From NCBI GenBank assembly GCA_018340805.1, contig JACMZG010001870.1:52249158-52313157 (forward strand): DNA of 64,000 nucleotides. Direction: 5' to 3'. This document shows positions 10,101 through 22,100 of this stretch, piece by piece; positions within the stretch are counted from its first letter, which is position 1; the number at the start of each line of letters is the position of its first letter. Source of the DNA: Microvelia longipes (lineage: Eukaryota > Arthropoda > Insecta > Hemiptera > Veliidae). Made by a program: the position numbers and the translations under genes. The notes under the pieces were generated by a model. The model worked only from the letters and a program-made list of their open reading frames with translations. It did not search any database and was not told the DNA's origin.

Positions 10101-13100
10101 CCAAAAAGACAAGGAGGAGTAGAAAGAATTCTACAGGTTCATTCCAGAGATGAGCAATCACAAAGCAGGATCAATTATTAATCGATTACAAGCTCACCGA
10201 CTATTATTTTATTTTTAAAATAATCAATTTTTTACTTTAGAAAAAATGAACAACTAAAATTAAGTTTCATCTTTGATATTAAAAATGTTTTTGCACAAAG
10301 CAAAGATTATGTTTCAATTCAATCCAAGAAAACATTGGGTCAGAAAAGATATTTAAAAGTATTTTTATTCAACTGCTTGCATTGTTTTTGACATTCTTGA
10401 AGGGATTTTATTGAATTATTATGTTATTATTTATAAATTGGTCACTTAAATAAAAATATGATATAATCCTGCAACATGAAATAAATACCCAAGATATACT
10501 TTTGAGAGCTATATAATTAAAAATTAAATTTATAAAAAAAATGGTGTGATAACACAATTTTAATCGAGTATAACATCAATCAATAAAATAATTAATATAA
10601 TATAATAATAATATAATAAAAAGAACCTTTATTTACCACATAATACAAATATAAACATATAAAATACAATATATTATTAGAAATATATACAATATTATAT
10701 ATAATTGTTTTATTATTATTTTTCACTATACATTATTTATATATTTATTGTAGATATATTTTTTTATATCTTAAAATATATTATCGTAAATATCATTTAT
10801 ATAATACAAGAATTTTTATTATATTCAGATACATTTCTTACCTTAAGTTTTAGACCAAAATTATAAATAATGTGAATGGTAAACCCACAAGGAGAATCTG
10901 AGTGTGGGGGGTTACACTTAAGTGTTAACAAAGGTTGTAAGAGTTAAAGGAAATAATAAAGCCTTATAACTTTAATCAAATTAATTACAAACTATTATAG
11001 ATCAAGTCTCTGGTTCTTCATGACACTGTCCTATAGAGGAGTCAGCATAAACTAATGGACTCGGTACAGAAGGAAGAGATGAGAACCACATACCAGCTAT
11101 TTAGGATGTAAAAAAGTCCATGGATGTATGTTTACATATATTCATGGACTATGTTAACCGAGTCTTGCACCAAGTAATCAAAGATAGATTTACGCAACAT
11201 TGCTGACTCATCATCAAGATTACCTTTCACCCACCAAGTTTCACCAGATAGCATATTTTTGCTTTAAGTCTAACTTTTGAATTTAAATAGACCCATCTGG
11301 AAATTTTACTTCGACTTGATAAAACTAACTTAAATTTTTAGAGAACCCTAAACCAACTTGCTTGTCTGACTGAATTGCGGCTGTTGAGTAGACTGAATTG
11401 AGTAGACTATTATTTCACTCACCCTGGAGATGCTGTGAATACAAGGAGGAACTCCCTAAACTAAAAGACATCTACAGTCTTTTATTTTAGGGAGGCACAA
11501 CTAATATTATTCTTACTCTAGATTTTATTTACTTCTAATTGTTTTCCTATTCCTACAGGGAAGAGAAAAACATTGTAACACGATAGAACGTAACACTCAC
11601 TCTTTTGACTCGATACTTGTAAATCCCAAAAAATAAAATAAAAAGTTATTGTCTGTACATAGATATATTAAGCTTTTCTGGTAAACATAGTACAGACCAA
11701 ATGGTTAATTTGATCAGAATAAAAGATGGTGCAATGATCAAATCATACAAGAGAAAAATGTTATATTTTAGATAAAATCTAACATGACGTCTCAAAATAT
11801 CAGTGCAAATGATCTCTAGTGTTATCTCTAGTGTTTTGAGTCCACGAGATCCTGACTACATCTTCTGCAAACTGTTTTCAAGATATTTAAGTTCACTGTC
11901 AGAGTACCTTTAATTTTTTTAATAGTTGATTGAAAAAAATGTAATTACAAAATTATTACAAATTATAAATAACACATATTTAGCAAAATAATTCAATTTA
12001 GACAAAAAACAGTAACTATATTCTTCAGCAAAAAAGCCATAGCTTGAGCTTGGCCAAGGAGTTGTATAGAAGTTATAGATTGAGAAATAAGAATATAAAA
12101 GAAAATATCCTGTTAACAAAAATAAATAGAAATTTAAAATAAGTAGTTACTTGAAAGAAAAAATATAAAATTATACTTAGAGAAATTACTTAGAGAAAAA
12201 AGAAAATCATTACAATTGCAGCTATAAGTATATATTATCTTATAATTTTATTAAAAGTTGTAAAATAATTTTATAAATTATGAATGATAAATTAAAAAAT
12301 GGGAAAGAATTATGAACGATTGTTGCTTTTTAATAATTGTTAAATAATATTATATAGTTTTAATTGTTTAAATAACTGAACATAAATAGTAATACTTTGT
12401 TCATGTGATAGACCTAATAATCTTTGATTTTGTTCTGCTTTTAAACTAGATTAAAAATAATGATAAATAATAATAAAAATTTAATTAAGAAGAGTCTTCA
12501 TTAAAATATCTTTTAGTTCAGTTTTGATTTTTTTTATATCTGTAACAACTCTTAATTCCTTAGGTAAGGAATTAATGAGATCTGTACCCCTATAGATAAA
12601 TGATTTTTGCCCAAAAGCAGTTTTCATTTTTGGAACTAAATATTTTAGTTGGTCCGTGGATCTAGTTTGAATTGATTTTTGTATGTTTAAAAGTTGTTCA
12701 TGGTCAATTTTTTTTAATAAAAATATTCTTATCCTTATATAGCTGAAAAATTGTTTTATAATTTATTAATTTCAATAAATTTTGGACTTTAAAATCATTG
12801 GATAGTTTCTTTGTACTGTAATCTAACTTTTTTCTGAGGATTATTTTTATAATTCTTTTTTGAGTGTTGTAAAGAGGTTGAGCAAGGTAATACTGCTCCA
12901 CCCCCTACACACAATACTGTACTTTTTTTTATTAAATTATTAATATGAAAGTCCCATTTCAAATGTTGATCCAATTCGTTTTATTTTATTTTTTTATTTT
13001 ATATTATTATTATTATTAATTTTATTTATTATTTTTTTAAATTTATTTTTCATTTCAAAATATGTGGTTAAGTTTTGAAATCTCCCCATTAGAGAAATAC

Positions 13101-16100
13101 ATGTCCAGATGCATTGAACAGAATTTAGTAATATTAAAATGCTTACAGTGGCATATCCACAATTAGTTCTGGCAGAGTGCTGTATGCTGGTGAGAATATC
13201 CTTGCCTATGTCTAGTATAGCGGGATCCCTAGTAACTCTGTACAGTACCATGGCTGACTCAGCTAGTTCGGGTCTGAGTGGGTAGGATTCTCTGCCCTGA
13301 CCAGCCTCTCCTTGACCTATGTTGTAGAATTCCGGGGTGAACCCGAGCTGCTTCCACACTGCTCTGTAGTTAGACAGAGTCTTGACAGCATTCTCTACGT
13401 CGCCTGAGCAGTAAAATACAAACAGATGACAAAACAGGGATCAAACCCGCAGTTGGTACAATGATTAAATCTTACAAGAGAAAAAGGTTAAATTTTAGGC
13501 AAAATCTAACATGAAACCTCAAAATCATCAGCAACAGGTGGTTAACACAAAATCACATCACATGTTTAGTGCTGTGTATTCAGCCACTTGATATGATGAA
13601 TATTGACTTGTATTATGGTTATAAATTACAAGGTTATTATTATGTTTTACATCTTGAATTTGTGCTGTTAGTATTTTTATTAACTCCCTAAATTAGTTAA
13701 TTAAGTTAGTATCATAAAGTATTTTTAAGACTATACTACATTCAGTAATGCCATTCAAAGGCTGTAAATATGGGTATGTGATCAACAATTTCAAAATCAG
13801 GTTTTGATGAGGTTTTTCTCCCCAGTCTAGCTGTAGTAAACATTACTACTTTACCTATAAGAGCAAGGACTCCTGGCCAATATGCTTCCAAGGACTGGAA
13901 GACAGGAAGGGTGACCTGTCCCTTAGTCATGGATGCCCAGATATACCAGTGATTCTTATTGAGGTATTTCTCTATGGGACCTCTTGCAATGTCAAACATC
14001 TGCCTCAGCTCTGGTAAACCAAACAATATGGATCCTTTCACCAGGTACTCAAAGTATGAGTCAACTCCAGCTCCTATACCTGTAATCAAATACCCTACTG
14101 TCTTACTAGAAACCATTAAACATTATAGATCGTTTATGTCACTAAAAAAAAGTCAGTTTTAATCTTATATGGCTTTAGCCACTATGTGGTGTCAGCCTCC
14201 CAAGAAACTTTGCAGACTGGGGGCCTCTCAGTGTTGTTTATTAATTTCATCTGTTGTTTTACAGCAGTTGCCATGTATTTAGCAAATTTTCATCACTCTG
14301 CTATGGCCACATTGTTATTGCTTTATTATTATATATTGTTACATGGCATTTTGCCATGCATATAGCAAATATGCATCTGTAAAAATTACGACATTTTACT
14401 GCAAAAAATGTAATTAATAAATCATATAATATAAATATTTTGCTACCATTCTAATGAAGAATTAAAACTAATAAAAACAGGCTACCAATTATTGCCACAG
14501 GGTTTTTAATGTCCTCGTGAATATAATCTAAAATAGTCCAAGAGCCGACACTGAAAAAATGTGACTCATTTTGTACTACTTCAAACCAAATATTTCTGAA
14601 AATATACCTTAAATTATGAAGAAAAAACATAGTCTGCCTATCCAGAATAAGGTCTTTAATATTATTGCGCATGCTCACAGAAAATCGCACAAATTACAGT
14701 TTTCTTGAAATAAGTGCAAAACATGAAGAGAAAAATGTTGAAAGATAATAAAATGTTCTATAAAACGAGTGTTTAATCATCAAAATCGTGGTTTATGGCT
14801 CTTTCAAAAACACTAAAAAAAGGTTAATTTATGCAAAGTCAACGAATTTCTCTGGCTTTTTTTGCCATTTAACAAATGTCATAACTTTAGTTGTATTTAT
14901 CTGATTTTGATGAAAAAAGACTCGTTTTTTGAGAAATTTTATCATCTTTAAAAAAAGTTCTCTAAATGTTTTGCATATGACCTACAGGGAACCACTTAAT
15001 ACAAGAAAACTGTAATCTGTGCTATTTTCTAATATTTTAAGCGAGTACATTCATATGAAGGGCCTTTTCTTCATAATTGAAGGTATATTTTCAGACAAAT
15101 TTGGTTTTAAGTAGTACAAAATAAGTCACATTTTTCAGGTCCGGCTCTTGGAGTATGAGATAAAAGCTGAAAATATGAAATATTTTAATAATCCCCAGAA
15201 TACTTGGGTCAATTTTTTTTTATATTTTTTAAATAAATTACCTCCACATGTAACCGGCATTAAAAAATTTGGTTTGAAGTGGTACAAAATGAGTCACATT
15301 TTTAGGCCTGGCTCTTGGACTATGAGGTAAAAAGCTGTAAATATGAAATATTTTAATAATCCCAGAATACTTGGGTCGATTTTTTATATATATTTTTTAA
15401 ATAAATTACCTCCACATGTAACAGGCATTAAAAAAATTTGGTTTGAAGTGGTACAAAATGAGTCACATTTTTTAGGCCTGGCTCTTGGACTATGAGGTAA
15501 AAAGCTGTAAATATGAAATATTTTAATAATCCCAGAATACTTGGGTCAATTTTTTTTATATATTTTTTTAAATAAATTACCTCCACATGTAACAGGCATT
15601 AAAAAAATTTGGTTTGAAGTGGTACAAAATGAGTCACATTTTTTTAGGCCTGGCTCTTGGACTATGAGGTAAAAAGCTGTAAATATGAAATATTTTAATA
15701 ATCCCCAGAATACTTGGGTCGATTTTTTTATATATATTTTTTTAAATAAATTACCTCCACATGTAACAGGCATTAAAAAATTTGGTTTGAAGTGGTACAA
15801 AATGAGTCACATTTTTTAGGCCTGGCTCTTGGACTATGAGGTAAAAAGCTGTAAATATGAAATATTTTAATAATCCCCAGAATACTTGGGTCGATTTTTT
15901 ATATATATTTTTTAAATAAATTACCTCCACATGTAACAGGCATTAAAAAATTTGGTTTGAAGTGGTACAAAATGAGTCACATTTTTTAGGCCTGGCTCTT
16001 GGACTATGAGGTAAAAAGCTGTAAATATGAAATATTTTAATAATCCCCAGAATACTTGGGTCGATTTTTTATATATATATTTTTAAATAAATTACCTCCA

Positions 16101-19100
16101 CATGTAACAGGCATTAAAAAATTTGGTTTGAAGTGGTACAAAATGAGTCACATTTTTTAGGACTGGGTCTTGGACTATGAGGTAAAAAGCTGTAAATATG
16201 AAATATTTTAATAATCCCCAGAATACTTGGGTCGATTTTTTTATATATATTTTTTTAAATAAATTACCTCCACATGTAACAGGCATTAAAAAAATTTGGT
16301 TTGAAGTGGTACAAAATGAGTCACATTTTTTAGGACTGGGTCTTGGACTATGAGGTAAAAAGCTGTAAATATGAAATATTTTAATAATCCCCAGAATACT
16401 TGGGTCGATTTTTTTATATATATTTTTTTAAATAAATTACCTCCACATGTAACAGGCATTAAAAAAATTTGGTTTGAAAGTGGTACAAAATGAGTCACAT
16501 TTTTTAGGACTGGGTCTTGGACTATGAGGTAAAAGCTGTAAATATGAAATATTTTAATAATCCCAGAATACTTGGGTCGATTTTTATATATATTTTTTAA
16601 ATAATTACCTCCACATGTAACAGGCATTAAAAAAATTTGGTTTGAAGTGGTTACAAAATGAGTCACATTTTTTAGGACTGGGTCTTGGACTATGAGGTAA
16701 AAGCTGTAAATATGAAATATTTTTAATAATCCCCAGAATACTTGGGTCGATTTTTTTATATATATTTTTTTAAATAAATTACCTCCACATGTAACAGGCA
16801 TTAAAAAAATTTGGTTTGAAGAGGTACAAAATGAGTCACATTTTTTAGGACTGGGTCTTGGACTGAAAGTATTTCCATTATTTGATTGAATAACAAACTG
16901 CTCTAATACTTTTTTAATTAACTTTAATACCAAATTGAGTTTGATTTTTTTTTTTGGCATTGGCCTATTAGGACTATACAGTCATAGCATAATTTATAAT
17001 TATAATTATTAAATTTTTACAAATAATTTATAATTTTATAATTTTAACAAATAATTTATAATTATTATAATTTTACAAATAATTATAATTATAATAATTA
17101 TAATTTTACAATGTCTCTGTAGCATAAATACACTGGGAGCTTCGAAGAATAACAGACACACACACAGACAGACAACTTAGTTAAAACCACTGAGAGGCTA
17201 TAAAAACACCTGAAACGGATAATTCCAGTTTCATCCCGGTTTCAGATTTTTTGGCAAACACAAAACTTTTCTTATATACATACGGAATAAATGAGGAAAA
17301 GTAATAAAAATAATTTTAAAAGTTTAAGTTAAATTTCCATTGCATTGTTTCTGGTAGTTTTGTAGACAAACAGAAAAAACTTGAGACTTAAAATCCATTT
17401 ACGGTAATAAACTCAAAAGTCAATATTTTCAATATGGTGACAGATTTGGGATGAAATTTAGTGGATCAATTAGAGAGGTACATTTGTGTCAAATTTTAAT
17501 TTTTTCATTCAATTTTGTGTTGGCAAGTAGTAGTTAGGATACTCACCAGAGTCCTGGGCTGTCCAACGCCCTGTCTCCACATCTATATGGTTACCGAACA
17601 GACCGATAGAACTACGATGATTGAATAAAGATTCCAGGGCATGCAAAGCCACCTGTAAGCAACAATCAAGCATACAACATACATCTTAATCTATATCAAC
17701 AATCAAGCATACAGTCTTACATACATCTTAATCTATATCAACAATCAAGCATACAGTCTTACATAATCTTAATCTATATCAACAATCAAGCATACAGTCT
17801 ACATACATCTTAATCTATCAACAATCAACAACAACATCTTAATCTATATCAACAATCAAGCATACAATCTTCCATACATCTTAATGTATATCAACAGATA
17901 CGTGTTAAGACTACGCCTGATGTTGGTGACAGTAATTATGAAAAAAGGTTTGACACTGTCAAACTTATCCAGACCAACTTATACCAGAATTGTGTAAGTA
18001 AGCATAGCATCAGCATACCGTCCCACAAACTACAATGATCATCAAAATCTATGCCATCATTATTTCATCTAAAGGTTTAGTAATGAGAGAGAGGTGATAG
18101 ATTACATAGCAACTAGGTAATGTATTAAGGCCATATTATGTTTCTGTTATAGTGGCTTCTACGTATTAAGGCCATATTATGTTTCTGTTATTGTGGCTTC
18201 TGAAAACATTTTAGGGGGAGCATGTAGCAAAACCTTTAATTAATAAATTGTTTGTTTGTCAGAAATCAATAATAAAAGTCATGTGTAGAAAAAAAGAGAT
18301 TATAGCACTATACATTTATTCAAAGAATCAAAAGTACTATCAGTCAGCCAAATATATACTAAAAATATTTGCTCATTCATTCACAGAAACAAAAAAAAAC
18401 TTTAACATTCATAATACAAGGTATAAATGCAAAAATAATCTAAAATCAGAAAGTAATCATAAAAATATTAAATTAAAATCAATTTACTGTAATGGTATAA
18501 AATTATACAATACTTTACCTGAAGGTCACAAAAAATATAAAACAAAAACTTTTAAAAATAAAATTAAGGATTGGCTCCTAGAAACTCAAATTAACCTACT
18601 TTTAGAATAATTAATAATTGTATTTTTTTCTTTTTTATTTAACTAAGTTTATTTATACATATTTTTTTTCTTAACTTGTAATCTTGTTCTTGTAATGTTT
18701 TCCTCATAAACTTGCACGCCAAAATTAACCTCTTTTCAGTAATAAATATTACTGGAAATGTCTCCCACACTCAGGACTTCCTTGTGGGATTTCATGTGTT
18801 TTATTTTATTATTAACTTTTAAATAATGTGCAAATAATTTGACTATATAAACTGTAACTAACTAATTAATAAGACCTATTCTAAATTGTACCTATTCTTA
18901 ATGTATAAGATTGTATAAAAAAATGTGAAATAAAAACTTTAAACAAAAAAAAAAGTGCAACTCAAAATAAATAGTGTTAGAAGTACCTCTTCGTAGACAG
19001 GGTCACCTGTGAGTCGAGAGAGAGTGCCAAATTCTATAATGTAAGTGCCAACTGCAGCTGTGCAGGTGACTGATGTCTCTCCAGGCGGCACTCCGTGCCT

Positions 19101-22100
19101 CAGGTTCACTGTCCCGTACGGCATTCCTAAAAATAATCAAACTTCAAAATGGATAACAAATTCTATTTTCGATCCAGAGGAACAGAATACTAGCTAGACA
19201 GTATAAGGACAGATAGTGTCATACTGACAAGGAGAACGACTCCTGAGTTTATTTAAGGTTGAAAATCTATTTCAATAAAACCTTTCTATAAAGCAAGGTA
19301 GTTTTCCTCTTCGTTCAAATTTAGTAAGAACCCATCATAATAAATGAGATGAATAAATTACAATAAACATCCCATTAGAATTTGTTGATGAATAAGACAA
19401 AAGAAACTACCATACACCCATATCGAAAGAATGTTTGAACCTTGAAATTACTAATAATATAGAGTGGTATAAAAGGTTATAGCTTGTGATTAAGAAAGCT
19501 TTATTCCTATGTTCGGAATGTTAACACTGGAATTGTTACTAAGGTAGGATAAGCTAACATGATCTCAGGTAATGTACTCAACGTACTTGAATACCACCCA
19601 TAATGTGGGTGATACTTAATATCTTGGGGTACTTACCAGTTTTGGTATCAAAGGCAGGGAGTAATCTCTTAGCTACATCTTCAGCTAGTCTGAGGAGAGG
19701 ACCATTACAGGGCCACCCTGGCTCCAACTCCATACCTGCTCTGTAACAATCATAGGGTCTAAATTGTTACGAGGAGAAGGTAGTTTTCTTCAGTGATCTA
19801 AATGGATTAGATCTAAACTGTACAGAGGACAAGGTTGGGTTCCTCAGTAATCCAAATGGAGGAGGTCAGAGTGAAGAAGGTTTAGGAGAGGTAGTTTTCC
19901 ATCATTAGTATTCACTCTCACTCCCCCATAACTTCTGGTATGATATTTGTCCTGCATGATACAGCAAGGTAACATAGTTTGGAAAACATTAGCGTCAATG
20001 GATTCTATATTATCAAGATTCAAATAAAGGTCTGCCCACAAAAATAGTTTTAAGCATATAATGATGGCAAAACCCAAGTCAACCAAATAATGTTCATCCC
20101 AGTACAGGTGAGAAGAAATGACCCCCCCCCCATATTTTGAGTCTAGATGGTATACATTCAGTCTCAAATGAAATATCATTTAGACTCAAAAAGGGAAAAA
20201 TAGTTTCTTTTTACTGATACTGAGGGTCAGTACTGAGGGTCAGTACTGAGGATCAGTACTGAGGATAAGCTTTATTTAGTTTAAATCCAATTTTGCCATC
20301 ATTCTATGCTTAAAACTATATTTGTGGATAGAACTTAATTTAAATCATTTTAGCTATATAGCTTCCTATCAGCTCTAGTACTTTTATATCCAATGTAATA
20401 AGTAACTTAGTTTCAAAAGTGTGTGTTCAAACTTTGGGTTGGATGTAATTATCTCTTGACTTGCTTTGACTAAATGTCATCGTCAGCAAGTGGTCCCTTG
20501 CCTTAGATATAACCTCTCAAACTGCGAGCACACTTTAATAAATAATAAAAAAAATAATAATAAAAACTATAACATATTAGGATAAGAAACGGATTCCAAT
20601 AAGATTGCTTTTCACAAAGCCTCTGGAGAGAATATCCAGTTTGCTCCCGAGACTTGCTGGTATTGTTTCAAAAATTAAACAGGGAAAAGTCAAACAGGGA
20701 ATATTAATAATTGTCAAATATAGAAATGTAAAAAATACAAAGAGTGCTTTATTCTTTATCCTAAATAAGGAATAAAGCTTTGATGATAGGAATGTTTACA
20801 CTGGAATTGTTATCAAATAAAGAGTGCTGGTTATTAAACATTAACATGCAAATCGTAACAAAACATTTTAATTAATGCTAAGGTTGGGCACTAAGAGGAA
20901 TAAAATAACTACTGCTGTCTACTAATACACTATATTTCGCCCTCTATGGAAATAAACTTATTTGTTTCCATCAAGAAAAGAAATGAAAATATAAAAAATT
21001 GAACTGACTACATACAGAAAAGTTATGAATTTTTATATAGTAATATCAATCATCTAAATTATTTTCTGGGAAAATTTATTACATGAATATGCCCTGAGGT
21101 AGAGGGCGAAATATAGTGTATTAGTAGACAGCAGTAGTTATTTTATTCCTCTTAGTGCCCAACCTTAGCATTAATATAATTAATATGAGGAACAACAAAA
21201 GAAATTATAAAAAATTTTAAGTAAATTTTAGCAAGGATACTATGTAATTGACTTTAGTTAAGCGGGAATAGGTGTGGTTTGGTTTGGCAACTATAATATC
21301 AAACCATACTCCTACTATAGATAGAGTTAGGTGATCTGTATCTTGATTTATGGTGAGCTTGAATTGAGAATTTGGTAATGGAACGAATTATAAAAAATTC
21401 TCTCCACAATTAACTGAGGAGAGGTAATTAGTTGAGGGACTTTTTGATAATTTTCATTCTCTAGTTTGGTTTCGATAATTTAGCAAATACAAAAATGATC
21501 TTCATTGACAACTGGGTTGCCTTGATTACTTGTGAGAGAGGAGATGAGCACTGAGGAGCCCTCCCACTATCCTGATGTTGGTCTCGAACACCGAAACATT
21601 GATGTTAGCGTCAAAATTTGCCCTGGCTGTGACGATGTCTGCCACCCTGCGAAATTCCGTCATGTTTCCCATAACAGCCAAAGTGTCCAGAGCATCAATC
21701 AGCGTCAGTGAGTAGCTAAAACAGAAGCAAACATTTCTTTCAACAATCAAACTGAGCGAGCGGAACAAACTTATTCATCATTAATAAGATAATGAAAATA
21801 CTCCAACAAATAACTCCTTGCCCAAAAGGGGGGGGGGTTATGAAATGAAATATCATAAAGGTTGAATTAATACAATTGACAGTTAAGACCCTGCACATTC
21901 CTTACATCCAGGGGACTGGCCATTGAGCCAAGAAAAAACAACAAAAAATAAAAAAAATTATAATCATATTTAATATGTGATATATTCATAACACAATCAC
22001 AGGGGCCCAATACTCTAAGTTAGGGCCTACAAAGCTTCTAGAGACAAATGTTTTTAAAATACTTAAAAATATTCTCAATTTGTTACCTAAATTTAGGTCC

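Noticed and set aside
13440..13465. tRNA-like GGGATCAAACCCGC and similar pieces near 5038 and 60064
   Set aside because: Isolated T-arm-like words without a D arm, anticodon arm or acceptor stem; not callable as tRNA genes.
15546..16960. Repeated minus-strand frames with [14 protein letters not shown]
   Set aside because: Artefact of the 170-bp tandem array; frames shift and break with T-run length changes between units.
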